From the NCBI GenBank assembly GCA_036365515.1, contig CM070873.1, positions 45,208,157 through 45,272,156 of the forward strand: a stretch of DNA of 64,000 nucleotides, written 5' to 3'. The notes beneath the pieces are model-generated. The model saw nothing but the letters and a program-made list of their open reading frames with translations. It ran no database searches and had not been told where the DNA came from. This stretch comes from Torymus aiolomorphi (lineage: Eukaryota; Arthropoda; Insecta; Hymenoptera; Torymidae). This document shows positions 40,176 to 51,360 of the stretch, one piece after another; the first letter of the stretch is position 1, and each line of letters starts with the position of its first letter. A program made the translations under genes and the position numbers.

Positions 40176-43100
40176 TAAACAAAGAAAATATTAACTTTAA
40201 TTATTAATTTTAAACATTCATTTGGAAAAACACGTCTTCCTTTTATGCAAATACAATACTCAGAATTCATTTGGCAATTCTTATGAGAGTACTATTATGA
40301 GAGATAATTGTTGAAAAATTGGATCAAAATGGCAAAAATGCAGATTCCTACTTATCAACATTAAAACTATTTTAATTAAAAAGTTTTTAAACAGTTTTTT
40401 GGAAAACCACAATTTTAACGCCCTCCTTATATTTAAATACTATACATAGAATTATTTTATAGCCATTCTATTATAATTTTGATAAAGTATACTCGTTGGA
40501 AGATGATGTCGGTATCCAATATCTCCTTAAAGCATTCATTTTTGGAATATTTTATTAAGGGTTCCCGAAATCTTTCTAAAGCTTTCATGAAATGTTGCTC
40601 AGTTGCATAGGTGGAATTTTTTGTTATTCCATTAAACTTATGGCAAGCTTTCGCGGAACCTTACCAGAATATGTTACGGTTCCAGTAATCTTTGACTTAT
40701 TGTTACTGCAATCTTTTATGAAAGGTTCTATTTATGTTGAGAAGAATCTTCCCTGGGGGTATTCATAAATCTTTTTTAAAAGTTTTTCGGAAGATTTGCA
40801 ATGAATGTTATAGTTCGATCTTTCACTAAGCTTACTGTAACCCTTCTGGTTACCTTTCATGATAGATTCCAGTATTCATGAATCTTTCTCAAAAATTTTT
40901 CAGAAGATTTGCAATTTATGTTCCAGTTTATCTTTCAGTAAGCTTACTGTTACCTTTCTAGTTATCTTCCATGAAAAATTCAAGTATCTATTATTAGAAT
41001 GTTTCATGGAAGATTCTGGAAACCTTTCAAAAGCTTTCATGGAATGTTACTGAATCGCACATTTGGAATTTTTTTGGCTGGTTCCACAAAACTTACGGGA
41101 AGCTTTCATGAACATTGCAAGGGAATGCGACTGAGGAGTTTCGCCGGAACCTTCCATTAGGCTTTTCCATTATTTTTCGGTAATCATGCTAACTGCAATC
41201 TTTCATGTAAGATTTTATTGATGTTTAGTAGAATCTTCCCTGAAAGTATTCAGTAATCTCTTTCAAAAGGCTTTTGGAAGATTTTCAATCAATTTTCCAG
41301 TTTAATCTTTCAGTAAGCTTACTGTAACCTTTCTAGTTATCTTTCATGAAAGATTCCAGTATCAATTCTGAGAATGTTTCATGTAAGGTTCCGGAACCCT
41401 TTCAAAAGTTTTCATTGTATATGGTCGAGTCTTATAGTTCAAATCTTTTTTATTGATTCCGTTAAACTTACGCGAAGCTTCCGTGTAACATTGCAAGGTC
41501 ACGGTACTGGAAAGTTTCGCCGGAACCTTCCATTAAGCATATCGCATTATTTTTCGCTAATCTTTTATCCATGCTTACTGCAATCTTTCATAAAAGTTTC
41601 CATTTATGATCAGTGCAATCTTCCCTGCAACGATTTTGAAATCTGTTTTGCAATCTTACCGTAAGCTTTCAACAAAGATAAAAATGTAATCATCTCAAAA
41701 GCTTACTGTAATATTGTTATTTTCTTTCGTAAAAAATTCCTGTAATCTTTTGTTCATGCTTCCTGTAATCTTTCATGAAAGGTTCTGTTTAGGTTTAGTG
41801 GAATCTTTCCTGCAAGGATTTTGTAATCTGTTTTGCAAGCTTAGCGTAAGCTTTCAACAAAGATAACAATGTAATCTTTCCAAAAGCTTACTGTAATATT
41901 GTTATTTCCTTTCGTGAAAGATTCGTGTATTGATTCATGGAATATTTCATGTAAAATTCCCGTAAGCTTACCAGAAGCTTACATGTAATATTCGTCGATT
42001 GGTCATTTGCAATCTTGATTGGAATATTGCTTTAACCTTTCTGAACGCATACAAGAAACCTTAAAATGTAATCTTTCTGATTGTTTCAGTTAACTTTTTA
42101 AAAGATTAAGGAAAGCTTCAGCTGGAATATTTCTTGAACCTTTCTTTGGGAAGCTTTCATGCTATGTGGGTAGGAATGTTACGGATTCGCATAGTTGGAA
42201 TTTTTTCGGTTGGTTCTCTAAAACCTACGGGAAGCTTTCGTGGAGCATTGCAAGGTAACGCTACTGGTAAGTTTTGCCGGAATCTTCCTTTAAGGTCTTT
42301 GCATTATTTTTCGGTAATCTTTCATTCATGCTTACTGACACCTTTCATGAAAGGTTCTATGTCCAGTGGAATCTTTACTGCAAGGATTTGGGAATCTCCT
42401 TTGCAATCTTAGCGTAAGCTTTCAACAAAGATAACGGTGTAATCTTCCCAAAAGCTTGCCGTAATATTTTTGATTCCTTTCGTGAAGGATTCCTGGATTG
42501 ATCCCTGCAAGGTCTTGGGAATCTCTTTTGCAATCTTAGCGTAAGCTTTCAACAAAAATAACAGTGTAATCTTTCTAAAAACTTACTGTAATATTGCTGT
42601 TTCCTTTCGTGAAAGATTCCTGATTTGATTCCTGAAATATTTCACGTAAGATTCCCGTAGGCTTTCCAGAAGCTTACGTGTAATATTCGTCGAAAGGACA
42701 TTTGGCAATCTTGATTGTAATATTGCTTTAACCTTCCGGGAAGCTTACAAGAAAGCTTACAATGAAATCTATCTGAAAGTTTCAGTTATCTTTTAGAAAG
42801 GTTGAGGAAAGCTTCCATTGGAATATTTCTTGAATCTTTTACTGGGAAGCTTTCATGCTATGTGCGGGAAGATTTCAGTATCGATTCTTAGAATTTTTCA
42901 TGGTGGGTGTCAGCAAGCTTTCAAAAACATTAATGGAATGTTACGGGATCTCATAGTTGGAATTTTTTGGTTGGTTTCCGAAGATGTACGAGAAGCTTTC
43001 GTAGAACATTGCAAGGTAATGCTACTGGAATGTTTCGCGGGAACCTTCCATTAAGTTTTTCGCATTATTTTTCGATAATGTTGCATTCATGCTTATTGCA

Positions 43101-43654
43101 ATCTTTCATGAAAGGTTCCATTTATGTTTAGTGCAATCTTTCCTGAAAGTATTCATCAATCTTTTTCAAAAGTTTTTCGGAAGATTTGCAAGAAATGTAC
43201 CAGTTCAATCTTTCAGTAAGCTTACTTTAACCTTTCTAGTTATCTTTCATGAAAAATTCCAGTATCGATTCTTAGAATGGTTCATGGTCGATATTGGCAA
43301 CCTTTCAAAAACTTTCATGGAATGTTACGGAATCGCATAGTTGGAATTTTTTGCGGTTGGTTCGCTTAAACTTACGGGAAGCTTTTGTGGAACATTGGAA
43401 GTTAACGCTACTGGAATGTTTCGCTGGAACCTTCCATTAAGTTTTTCGCATTATTTTTCGATAATATTGCATTCATGCTTATTGCAATCTTTCATGAAAG
43501 GTTCTATTTATGTTTAGTGGAATTTTTCCTGCAAGTATTTGGGAATCTCTTTGGTAATCTTAGCTGAATCTTTCAAGAAAGATAACAGTGTAATCTTCCC
43601 GAAAGCTTACCGTAATATTGTTGTTTCCTTTTGTGAACGATTCCTGTATTGATA

Positions 43655-44920
43655 CCTGCAAGGATTTGCGAATCTCTTTTGCAATCTTACAGTAAGCTTT
43701 CAACAAAGGTAACAGTCTAATCTTCCCAAAAGCTTACTGTAATATTGTAGTTTCATTTCGTGAAAGATTCCTGTATCAATCCCTGCAAGGATTTGGTAAT
43801 CTTTTCTGCAATCTTAGCGTAAGCTTTCAACAAAGACAACAGTATAATCTTCCCAAAAGCTTACTGTAATATTGCTGTTTCCTTTTTTGAAAGATTCCTG
43901 TATTGACCCCTGCAAGGATTTGGGAAGCTCTTTTTCAATCTTAGCGTAAGCTTTCAACAAAGATAACAGAGTAATATTCCCAAAAGCATACTGTAATATT
44001 TCCTTTTCCTTTCGTGAAAGATTCCTGTATTGATCTCTGCAAGGATTTGGGAATCTCTTTGGTAATCTTAGCGTAAGCTTTCAAAAAAGATAACAGTGTA
44101 ATATTTCTAAAAGCTTACCGTAATATTGCTGTTTCCTTTTGTGAACGATTCCTGTATTGATCCCTGCAAGGATTTGGTAATCTTTTCTGCAATCTTAGCG
44201 AAAGCTTTCAACAAAGATAACATATAATCTTCCCAAAAGCTTACTGTAATATTGCTGTTTCCTTTTTTGAAAGATTCCTGTATTGATCCCTGCAAGGATT
44301 TGGGAAGCTCTTTTTCAATCTTAGCGTTAGCTTTCAACAAAGATAACAGTGTAATATTCCCAAAAGCTTACTGTAATATTGCATTTTCCTTTCGTGAAAG
44401 ATTCCTGTATTGATCCCTGCAAGGATTTGGGAATCTCTTTGGTAATCTTAGCGTAAGCTTTCAAAAAAGATAACAGTGTAATCTTTCTAAAAGTTTACCG
44501 TAATATTGCTGTTTCCTTTCGTGAAAGATTCCTGTATTGATCCCTGCAAGGATTTGGTAATGTTTTCTGCAATCTTAGCGTAAGCTTTCAACAAAGATAA
44601 CAGTATAATCTTCCCAAAAGCTTACTGTAATATTGCTGTTTCCTTTTTCGAAAGATTCCTGTATTGATCCCTGCAAGGATTTGGGAAGCTCTTTTTCAAT
44701 CTTAGCGTTAACTTTCAACAAAGATAACAGTGTAATATTCCCAAAAGCTTACTGTAATATTGCATTTTCCTTTCGTGAAAGATTCCTGTATTGATCCCTG
44801 CAAGGATTTGGGAATCTCTTTGGTAATCTTAGCGTAAGCTTTCAAAAAAGATAACAGTGTAATCTTTCTAAAAGCTTACTGTAATATTGCGGTTTCCTTT
44901 CGTGAATGATTCCTGTATTG
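43655..44920. repeat. Higher-order repeat: three 127-bp monomers, 380-bp unit
   Basis: CCTGCAAGGATTT recurs every 126-128 bp (43655, 43782, 43909, 44035, 44163, 44289, 44416, 44543, 44669, 44797). Three monomer types alternate in fixed order: TTGGTAATCTTTTCTGC, GGGAAGCTCTTTTTC and GGGAATCTCTTTGGTAATC. From 43782 this gives three complete A-B-C sets. Confidence 0.92.
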
Positions 44921-45157
44921 ATTCTTGGAATATTTCACGTAAGATTCCCGTAAGCTTTCTAGAAGCTTTCATGTAATATTCATCGAAAGGACATTTGGCA
45001 ATCTTGATTGTAATATTGCTTTAACCTTCCGGGAAGCTTACAAGAAACCTTACAATGGAATCTATCTGAAAGTTTCAGTTATCTTTTAAAAAGGTAGATG
45101 AAAGCTTCCATTAGAATATTTCTTGAATGTTTCACTGGGAAGCTTTCATGCTATGTG

Positions 45158-45407
45158 GCTTCGCTCGTTGCCAACACATACGCATTTTGAATGACCAAAT
45201 TTCATATTCGAATATGAAATTTTCTCTGCGCTTACTTTTGCAGCGACAATGCTGCCACGCTCAACGCGCTACTCGAACAGAGATCCTGTAGAGAGGGAAG
45301 TAAAAACATGGCGACGGCTACGAAGCAGACGAATTCTACATGCCTTGCACGTTTTCGACTAGTATTTATATAAATTGGCCGCGAATTTTCGACCGGATAG
45401 GTAGAAA
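45158..45407. other. Crypton copy 2 downstream flank, continued
   Basis: Contains TTCATATTCGAATATGAA and ACATGGCGACGGCTACGAAG, matching 26,105-26,250 in inverse. No gene. Confidence 0.6.
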
Positions 45408-45545
45408 AATAGTATACATTACACCGGATGAAAGTGGATCATCCTTTCCGGCAGATTGCCCCTCTCGGCTTCGCCTCGGGGGGCAATCCCTCCGCCGGGA
45501 GGAATGATCGACTTTCGTCCCTAGGAATGTAATGTACTATTTCAT
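45408..45545. repeat. Hairpin element, TACTATTT-end family (copy 10)
   Basis: AATAGTATACATTACACCGG to GGAATGTAATGTACTATTT. Arms GATCATCCTTTCCGGC/GCCGGGAGGAATGATC, loop CTCGGCTTCGCCTCG. Confidence 0.7.
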
Positions 45546-46005
45546 CAGTCTCCCTTACATAAACCGATTTTTTGAACAAGTATCGTCCAGTTTTAAAAAG
45601 CTGCACAATATTCAAACCATCCCAAAAATCAATAGCAATATGAATAATATCATAACCAAACGCAAAGACAAATCTAAAAAAGAATTCGTAAACAATGTAG
45701 TTTATCGTATTCATTGTAATAATTGTTCGGCAACATACACAGGATAAACTAAAAGACGCCTAATGACGACAGTTAATGAACATAGAACCAAAAGACTCTG
45801 CGACAATTTTACATGAAAAGGAATCTGGTCACAATTTTAACTTTGTAAATTACAATATATTAGATAAAGAGGAAAACTTAAATAAAAGATTAGTTTCAGA
45901 GATGTTACATATACATTTAGAAAAACAACCAGTCAATAAGAAAGAAGACACACAAAATTTAAATCATATTTACACACATTTATTACAGACATGCAAAAGA
46001 AAATA
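45546..46005 (+). pseudogene. Penelope-like GIY-YIG endonuclease fragment
   Basis: Reads SLPYINRFFEQVSSSFKKL, VVYRIHCNNCSATYTG, then an in-frame TAA where the family has Gln of GQT, then KRRL. After a frame change, ORF 45776-46006 continues with LHEKESGHNFNF. The CCHH-type linker and the YTG-stop-TKRRL core identify a Penelope-like endonuclease. It begins exactly at the edge of a hairpin element, and its RT part is at 29,340-29,660. Confidence 0.65.
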
Positions 46006-46159
46006 ACGATATATACACTCATTCTTATGCGACCAAAACAGTACACACACGCGTTACCCAGCCTATATTTGTAAACATTGATTTCGGAAATACGTTCTCT
46101 AGCATTTCCTATATAAGCTGAATGATATTAGAGGTTTAAAAAGAACGAGATCCGAAATC

Positions 46160-46445
46160 AGTGTAAGAAGGACTGTTGGAATTTCCTCCTCCCCGCAATC
46201 ATGCGGTGGAGGAGAAAATCAGATAAAAATTCGTATTGTGACTAAAATAATTTTTGGTAACTATTATATTTTTGACATTTTTTCTTTTTTTTTTGAATTT
46301 GTAAAATTTCTAAATCATAGTAATATTTTAGTAAATTTCTGATGAGGGTGACATTGTTCACCGAAACGTCAAAAACATACACACGTAGTAAGTTATTTCT
46401 TACACCCCTGCCTCGGGAAGATCGTAAGACACCCACACATTCAAT
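46160..46445 (+). mobile_element. Penelope-like element 3' end with hammerhead-like core
   Basis: Related in inverse to 28,496-28,660 and 25,862-25,987, which together make up this segment. The ribozyme-like core is at 46,339-46,370. Confidence 0.6.
46339..46370 (+). ncRNA. Hammerhead-ribozyme-like motif
   Basis: CTGATGA, stem II GGTGA/TCACC with loop CATTGT, GAAAC, then GTC. Same as the minus-strand motif at 25,942-25,975. Confidence 0.58.
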
Positions 46446-48250
46446 ATTTTTTTAACCTTTTTTTCGAATAGTAATTTCTCGAGAACGGTTCGATGTATCA
46501 TCTTGAAATTTATAGACAACCTTTGTATGTGATACAGGTAATATGTGTAAATTTTCATCAAGATCATATGATTACTTTTTGAGACATTTAATATTGTAAC
46601 AGGATTTTTCCGTTGCCGAATAGGAAAATTCGCTGAATTTTCCGCGGCTTTTTCACGTCGGCAATATGTGACTTTCGGTCCAAAAATTGCCCGCGAATTC
46701 TCCCGAACTGCTGTTAACGACGTGCAATTCGGAAGGAATCGCACTTATTTTTCCGCGTGGGAAAAGCATTGCCCGGTGCTCAGCTATACGCTGTAATAGA
46801 TCCAGTTTCCGCAGCGGCGGCGGTATATCGGCCCGTTCCGTCGGGAAAGGAAGAGAAATGAAAGTGCTCTAAGTATTTTACAAGACGGTCTTTTATTAAC
46901 GAACAGACAGTAAGTAATGAAATACAAAGTTTGCCCGAACGAGCAAACCGTTCGGGACTTGCGCGTCGCGACGCGTGTGTGCGCCCGCAATCACCCGCGA
47001 ATTACTCCGCGTTATACCGGCAAGAACAATAGATAATTAACTATCTGACGTCACTCGCGGTAACCTTAATTGCAACTTTCTAAGACCCCGCGAGAACGAA
47101 ATTGATACGAACAGTCGCACGCTTCGAGCGAGGAAAATCGCTTTAAGTGCTAGCACTAATCCCACTAAAACTTACGTTTTCATTGCTGGTGAGGTCGGTC
47201 CTCGTCGCAGACCATCGCCCCCCTCTCACAGGTCGAACCCGGCGTATCCTGGCCACAGCCCGTAGTCGGTTCCTCAGCACTAGGAACACCTCTCGCTTTT
47301 GATTATACGGAATATCTCCTTAGCACTTGCGCTGCAACCCTAAAAATTGCGCCCGTACATCAACGTATCCTCAGATAGTCGAAGCAATAGGGAAAAGAGG
47401 TTACAGAAATTCCATCCCGGATGAAAAAAGTATGGCCGCATAGGAGATTAAATTCTGAATCACGTTTCTATTTTCATTAATCACCGCCAGAGTGGCGAAC
47501 TTGGTCAAAAAAATTCGTGAAGTTGGAAAAAACGGTTTTTCGCCAATAACAAAAAAAAAACTATAACTCGGATCAAAAAAAGTTAAATGAGGCAGTGTAG
47601 ATATTAAAAAGATCTATCGATTCGTGTAAATACGTTTATATCGATTTTTGTTACTTTTCGAGATATATCGAAAAAACCTCTGAAAATCTGGTTCTCTAGT
47701 ACGCGGTCAATTTTATACCTGGAAACTTTATATTTACTGTAAGTATAGCTCATGGCAAGACAAAAAAGTACGTTTCTGAAAAAATTTTAAATATTCATTA
47801 TTTTTCAAGATATATCGATTTTTCGAGTAAAAGGCGCTCTCGAAAATTGGCTATCTCTCGTCGACGAATGGTCGTACAGTAACGATCGACCACTTTTTTT
47901 TCTGGATTAGTTGTACTATCATGTTATTATAATATTATAACGAATTTTTCAATTTTAATGGTCAAAAAATGACTTTGAAAAAAATATCCTTTTTTTGGAC
48001 GTGTTTTTTGCGAACAGCTTTTTCAATTTTCAATGGCTATTATGGCAATCGATTACTGACATTTTTTCACGTATTTAAAAAGAAAAAAGTTTCTACGACC
48101 TCCTGGAGCCGAGATAATCTTTTTATTTAAAAAAAATCTAGAGGATGCAATTAACATTTTACAGCGATGGGATTTGTTGGAGGTTACTGTCGAATACCTA
48201 TATTTTCAATAAAAAAATACTAGGATATGTTTTATTGATTGCTAGTATTA
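46446..48250. other. No gene recognised
   Basis: Moderately GC-rich DNA at 46,600-47,300 and AT-rich DNA with repeated CGAGATATATCGAAAAA words at 47,640-47,830, suggesting an old satellite-like repeat. No ORF of substance. Confidence 0.5.
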
Positions 48251-48340
48251 ATAATCTAATGATAAAGTCAAGCGCGCGGACTCTTCGTGCATCAGCTGTT
48301 GAGGGCGGCGGAGTGAGGATAGCGTCGAGCGGTCGCTCGT

Positions 48341-48632
48341 ACACTGAACAAAATTTGGCACTCCAGCTGATCCGATTAGTAAAAACGCTGTGCCAAAAGT
48401 AGGGTCAATTGTTGTACCGCGATTCGGTACACCTCCTGTCCCGTACTGGCACAGCTCCTCTCTGTAAATGCACCGCGGATGCCCCCTGCCGTATAACCAC
48501 TGAACATTCGGGACAAACGCTGTGCCAAAAGTGGGAGATCTCACCATCTCACGCACGCAGCGAAGAGGACGCTGACGAACTACGATGGAAACAAATGCCG
48601 TACCAAAATTTTTTTCAGTGTAAAGCTGATTT
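48341..48632. mobile_element. MITE of about 290 bp
   Basis: Inverted ends CACTGAACAAAATTTGGCAC and CCGTACCAAAATTTTTTTCAGTG. Inside, ACGCTGTGCCAAAAGT occurs twice. ORFs on both strands across it are not supported as genes. Confidence 0.55.
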
Positions 48633-48741
48633 CGTACATTCAAAATCGACCGTGCTTGCAAAATCTTAAATATCTCGGCTTCTAAATCACGCACAAAAAT
48701 CCTTTTGTACTTTATACAATAATCTGGGGTAGCTTGACGAG

Positions 48742-49398
48742 ATGAACACGAATATCATGATAATAAAAAGAGATGCAGCAGATTTGCAGAAAATTAATGA
48801 ATTTTTCGATAAGCATAATCCATTTGTAGAATCAAAATTCGTAATGTCAATTTACTCTGGAATAATCGGTAATGAAAGTATAAATTGTTATAATGCGCGT
48901 CACGAAGGAATGAAAGTATTGTAGACCTATCTTGGTAAATCGTTTGGAAGTATGAAAGCTTCGTTGAAAAATAAAGTTCGCTCTCTTCGCTTTATGACAT
49001 CTAACATAAAAATTCAAGATTACGTCGTCGCAATAAATCCGCTATTAATTTTTCAGCGAATTTCTTTGAATTTAAAAAATCAAGAAGATATGAAAAACTA
49101 TCTGCAATATGAACTCGCGCCATTTCCACTTTCTCTCTTTGATGAGAATGGAATGCGCAAAACGTCAAGATCGAGTTTTTATGAAAATTTTGAGTGCTTA
49201 TCTCCGATTCCACAGATAAATGCAAATGATATTTATGATCTAGACGGTGGTAGTCTATTACATCGTGTTGTTTGGCAACGTAATATACTTGTCAAAGAAA
49301 TTATTAATAAATACGTGCGACACGTAGAACAACAATATAAAAAACCGCTGCCAATTCAGCCTGTGGCTTCCTCAAACTTAATTTGCTTATTCCTTTAA
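48742..49398 (+). pseudogene. Fragment of a repetitive arthropod gene with an internal stop
   Basis: A single frame interrupted by TAG at 48922-48924. The second part (from 48952) holds IKIQDYVVAINPLLIFQRIS, LQYELAPFPLSLFDENGMRK and DLDGGSLLHRVVWQ. I associate this pattern with a multicopy, transposon-linked gene family in arthropods of unknown function. Only the C-terminal portion is present. It is flanked by AT-rich DNA. Confidence 0.5.
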
Positions 49399-49399
49399 T

Positions 49400-50172
49400 G
49401 AATTTTAAATAACATAATTTATAATTTTTGCAACAATTTATGACATAATTATAATTAAATTCATTTGCGAAGATTAAAAATTATTAATTTTTAAATTATG
49501 TATAAAATATGAATAAAATAATAGGTATTATTTTTTTTAAATTATGTATGAAATATAAATAAAATAATTGATTATAATATTATCGTCAAAACCTTTTAAA
49601 ATTCCTAAATAACCTTTACTTCAAATTATATTTTCTTTCTGAAATTTCACACATAGGGTACTTGTCTCTAGTACTATGCCTGTCCGTATTTGTGTGCTTT
49701 TTCTGCAATTTCCGATCTAAGTAATTACGTATGCTACCTTCATTATGTTTTACTTTTAACTTATTTAAGTATTTTTTCAAAGTCAGAACTTCATCATTTT
49801 TATACTACTCTAAACATAAAAATTCCATTAAAAATTTCAAACATTAAATTCCAAACAGTAAACTTATCGCGCCTTCTTCTTATCGACCAATCAAAATCAA
49901 GCTTTCAGATGCTTCAATATGGCCGCTCATCACTTTTTTAAGAAGGGACTATTAATCATTTAAAACGCGCATGGAACACCATCCCTTCTCACATTACAGC
50001 GATTCTTAATATTTCGCTTTTTAATAGTGCCGTCCGATCTCTCTCTATTAAATATTAAAATATTACATATTTATTACTTTATGATAAGCAAGTTTGTAAT
50101 CCAAACTCCTGTATTTATCTTTTACCTTTTGTACAAAGGGTTTTAGCCCGTCTAATAAATAAATAAATAAAT
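49400..50172. other. AT-rich DNA, possibly a LINE 3' tail ending in (AAAT)n
   Basis: No gene. The stretch up to GGGTTTTAGCCCGTCTAAT, followed by (AAAT)n, resembles the 3' end of a non-LTR retrotransposon. The LTR element beginning at 50,173 inserted into this (AAAT)n tail. Confidence 0.3.
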
Positions 50173-51177
<1,005 letters not shown>

Positions 51178-51360
51178 CAGTGCCGCCTTTAAGGGGGGGG
51201 CCTGCGGGGCCCTGGCCCAGGACCCCGGGGTTGCAGGGGCCCCCGTCCACGGTGGTATATAAATAGTTTTTTTTTTTTAAGTTTGCATACATATAAAAAA
51301 ATGGTGAAAAATATTAAGCAAATATGTTTTACGTTATTAAATATTTATATTATTAAATTA

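Larger units (their letters stand above)
38375..40490. other. AT-rich insertion within the satellite-like element
   Basis: Lacks the AAGCTTTC repeats. Holds a tRNA-related sequence, AT-rich DNA without genes and a 223-bp tandem duplication with hairpin elements (about 39,800-40,175). Confidence 0.55.
37357..45157. mobile_element. 7.8 kb satellite-like element with inverted ends
   Basis: Ends CACATAGCATGAAAGCTTCC and the inverse GGAAGCTTTCATGCTATGTG. It sits inside a sequence that is continuous in Crypton copy 1's flank (GCTAAAAGC...CTTCGCTCA). The body is made of AAGCTTTC, GAAAGATTCC and TTCATGAAAG-type near-palindromes in diverged tandem units. No ORF is credible, and the short ORFs are repeat translations. 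Non-array DNA interrupts it at about 38,375-40,490. Confidence 0.65.

Noticed and set aside
44107..44340. ORF with repeated Lys-Glu-Leu-Pro-Lys-Ser-Leu units
   Set aside because: It is a translation of the 127-bp satellite monomers.
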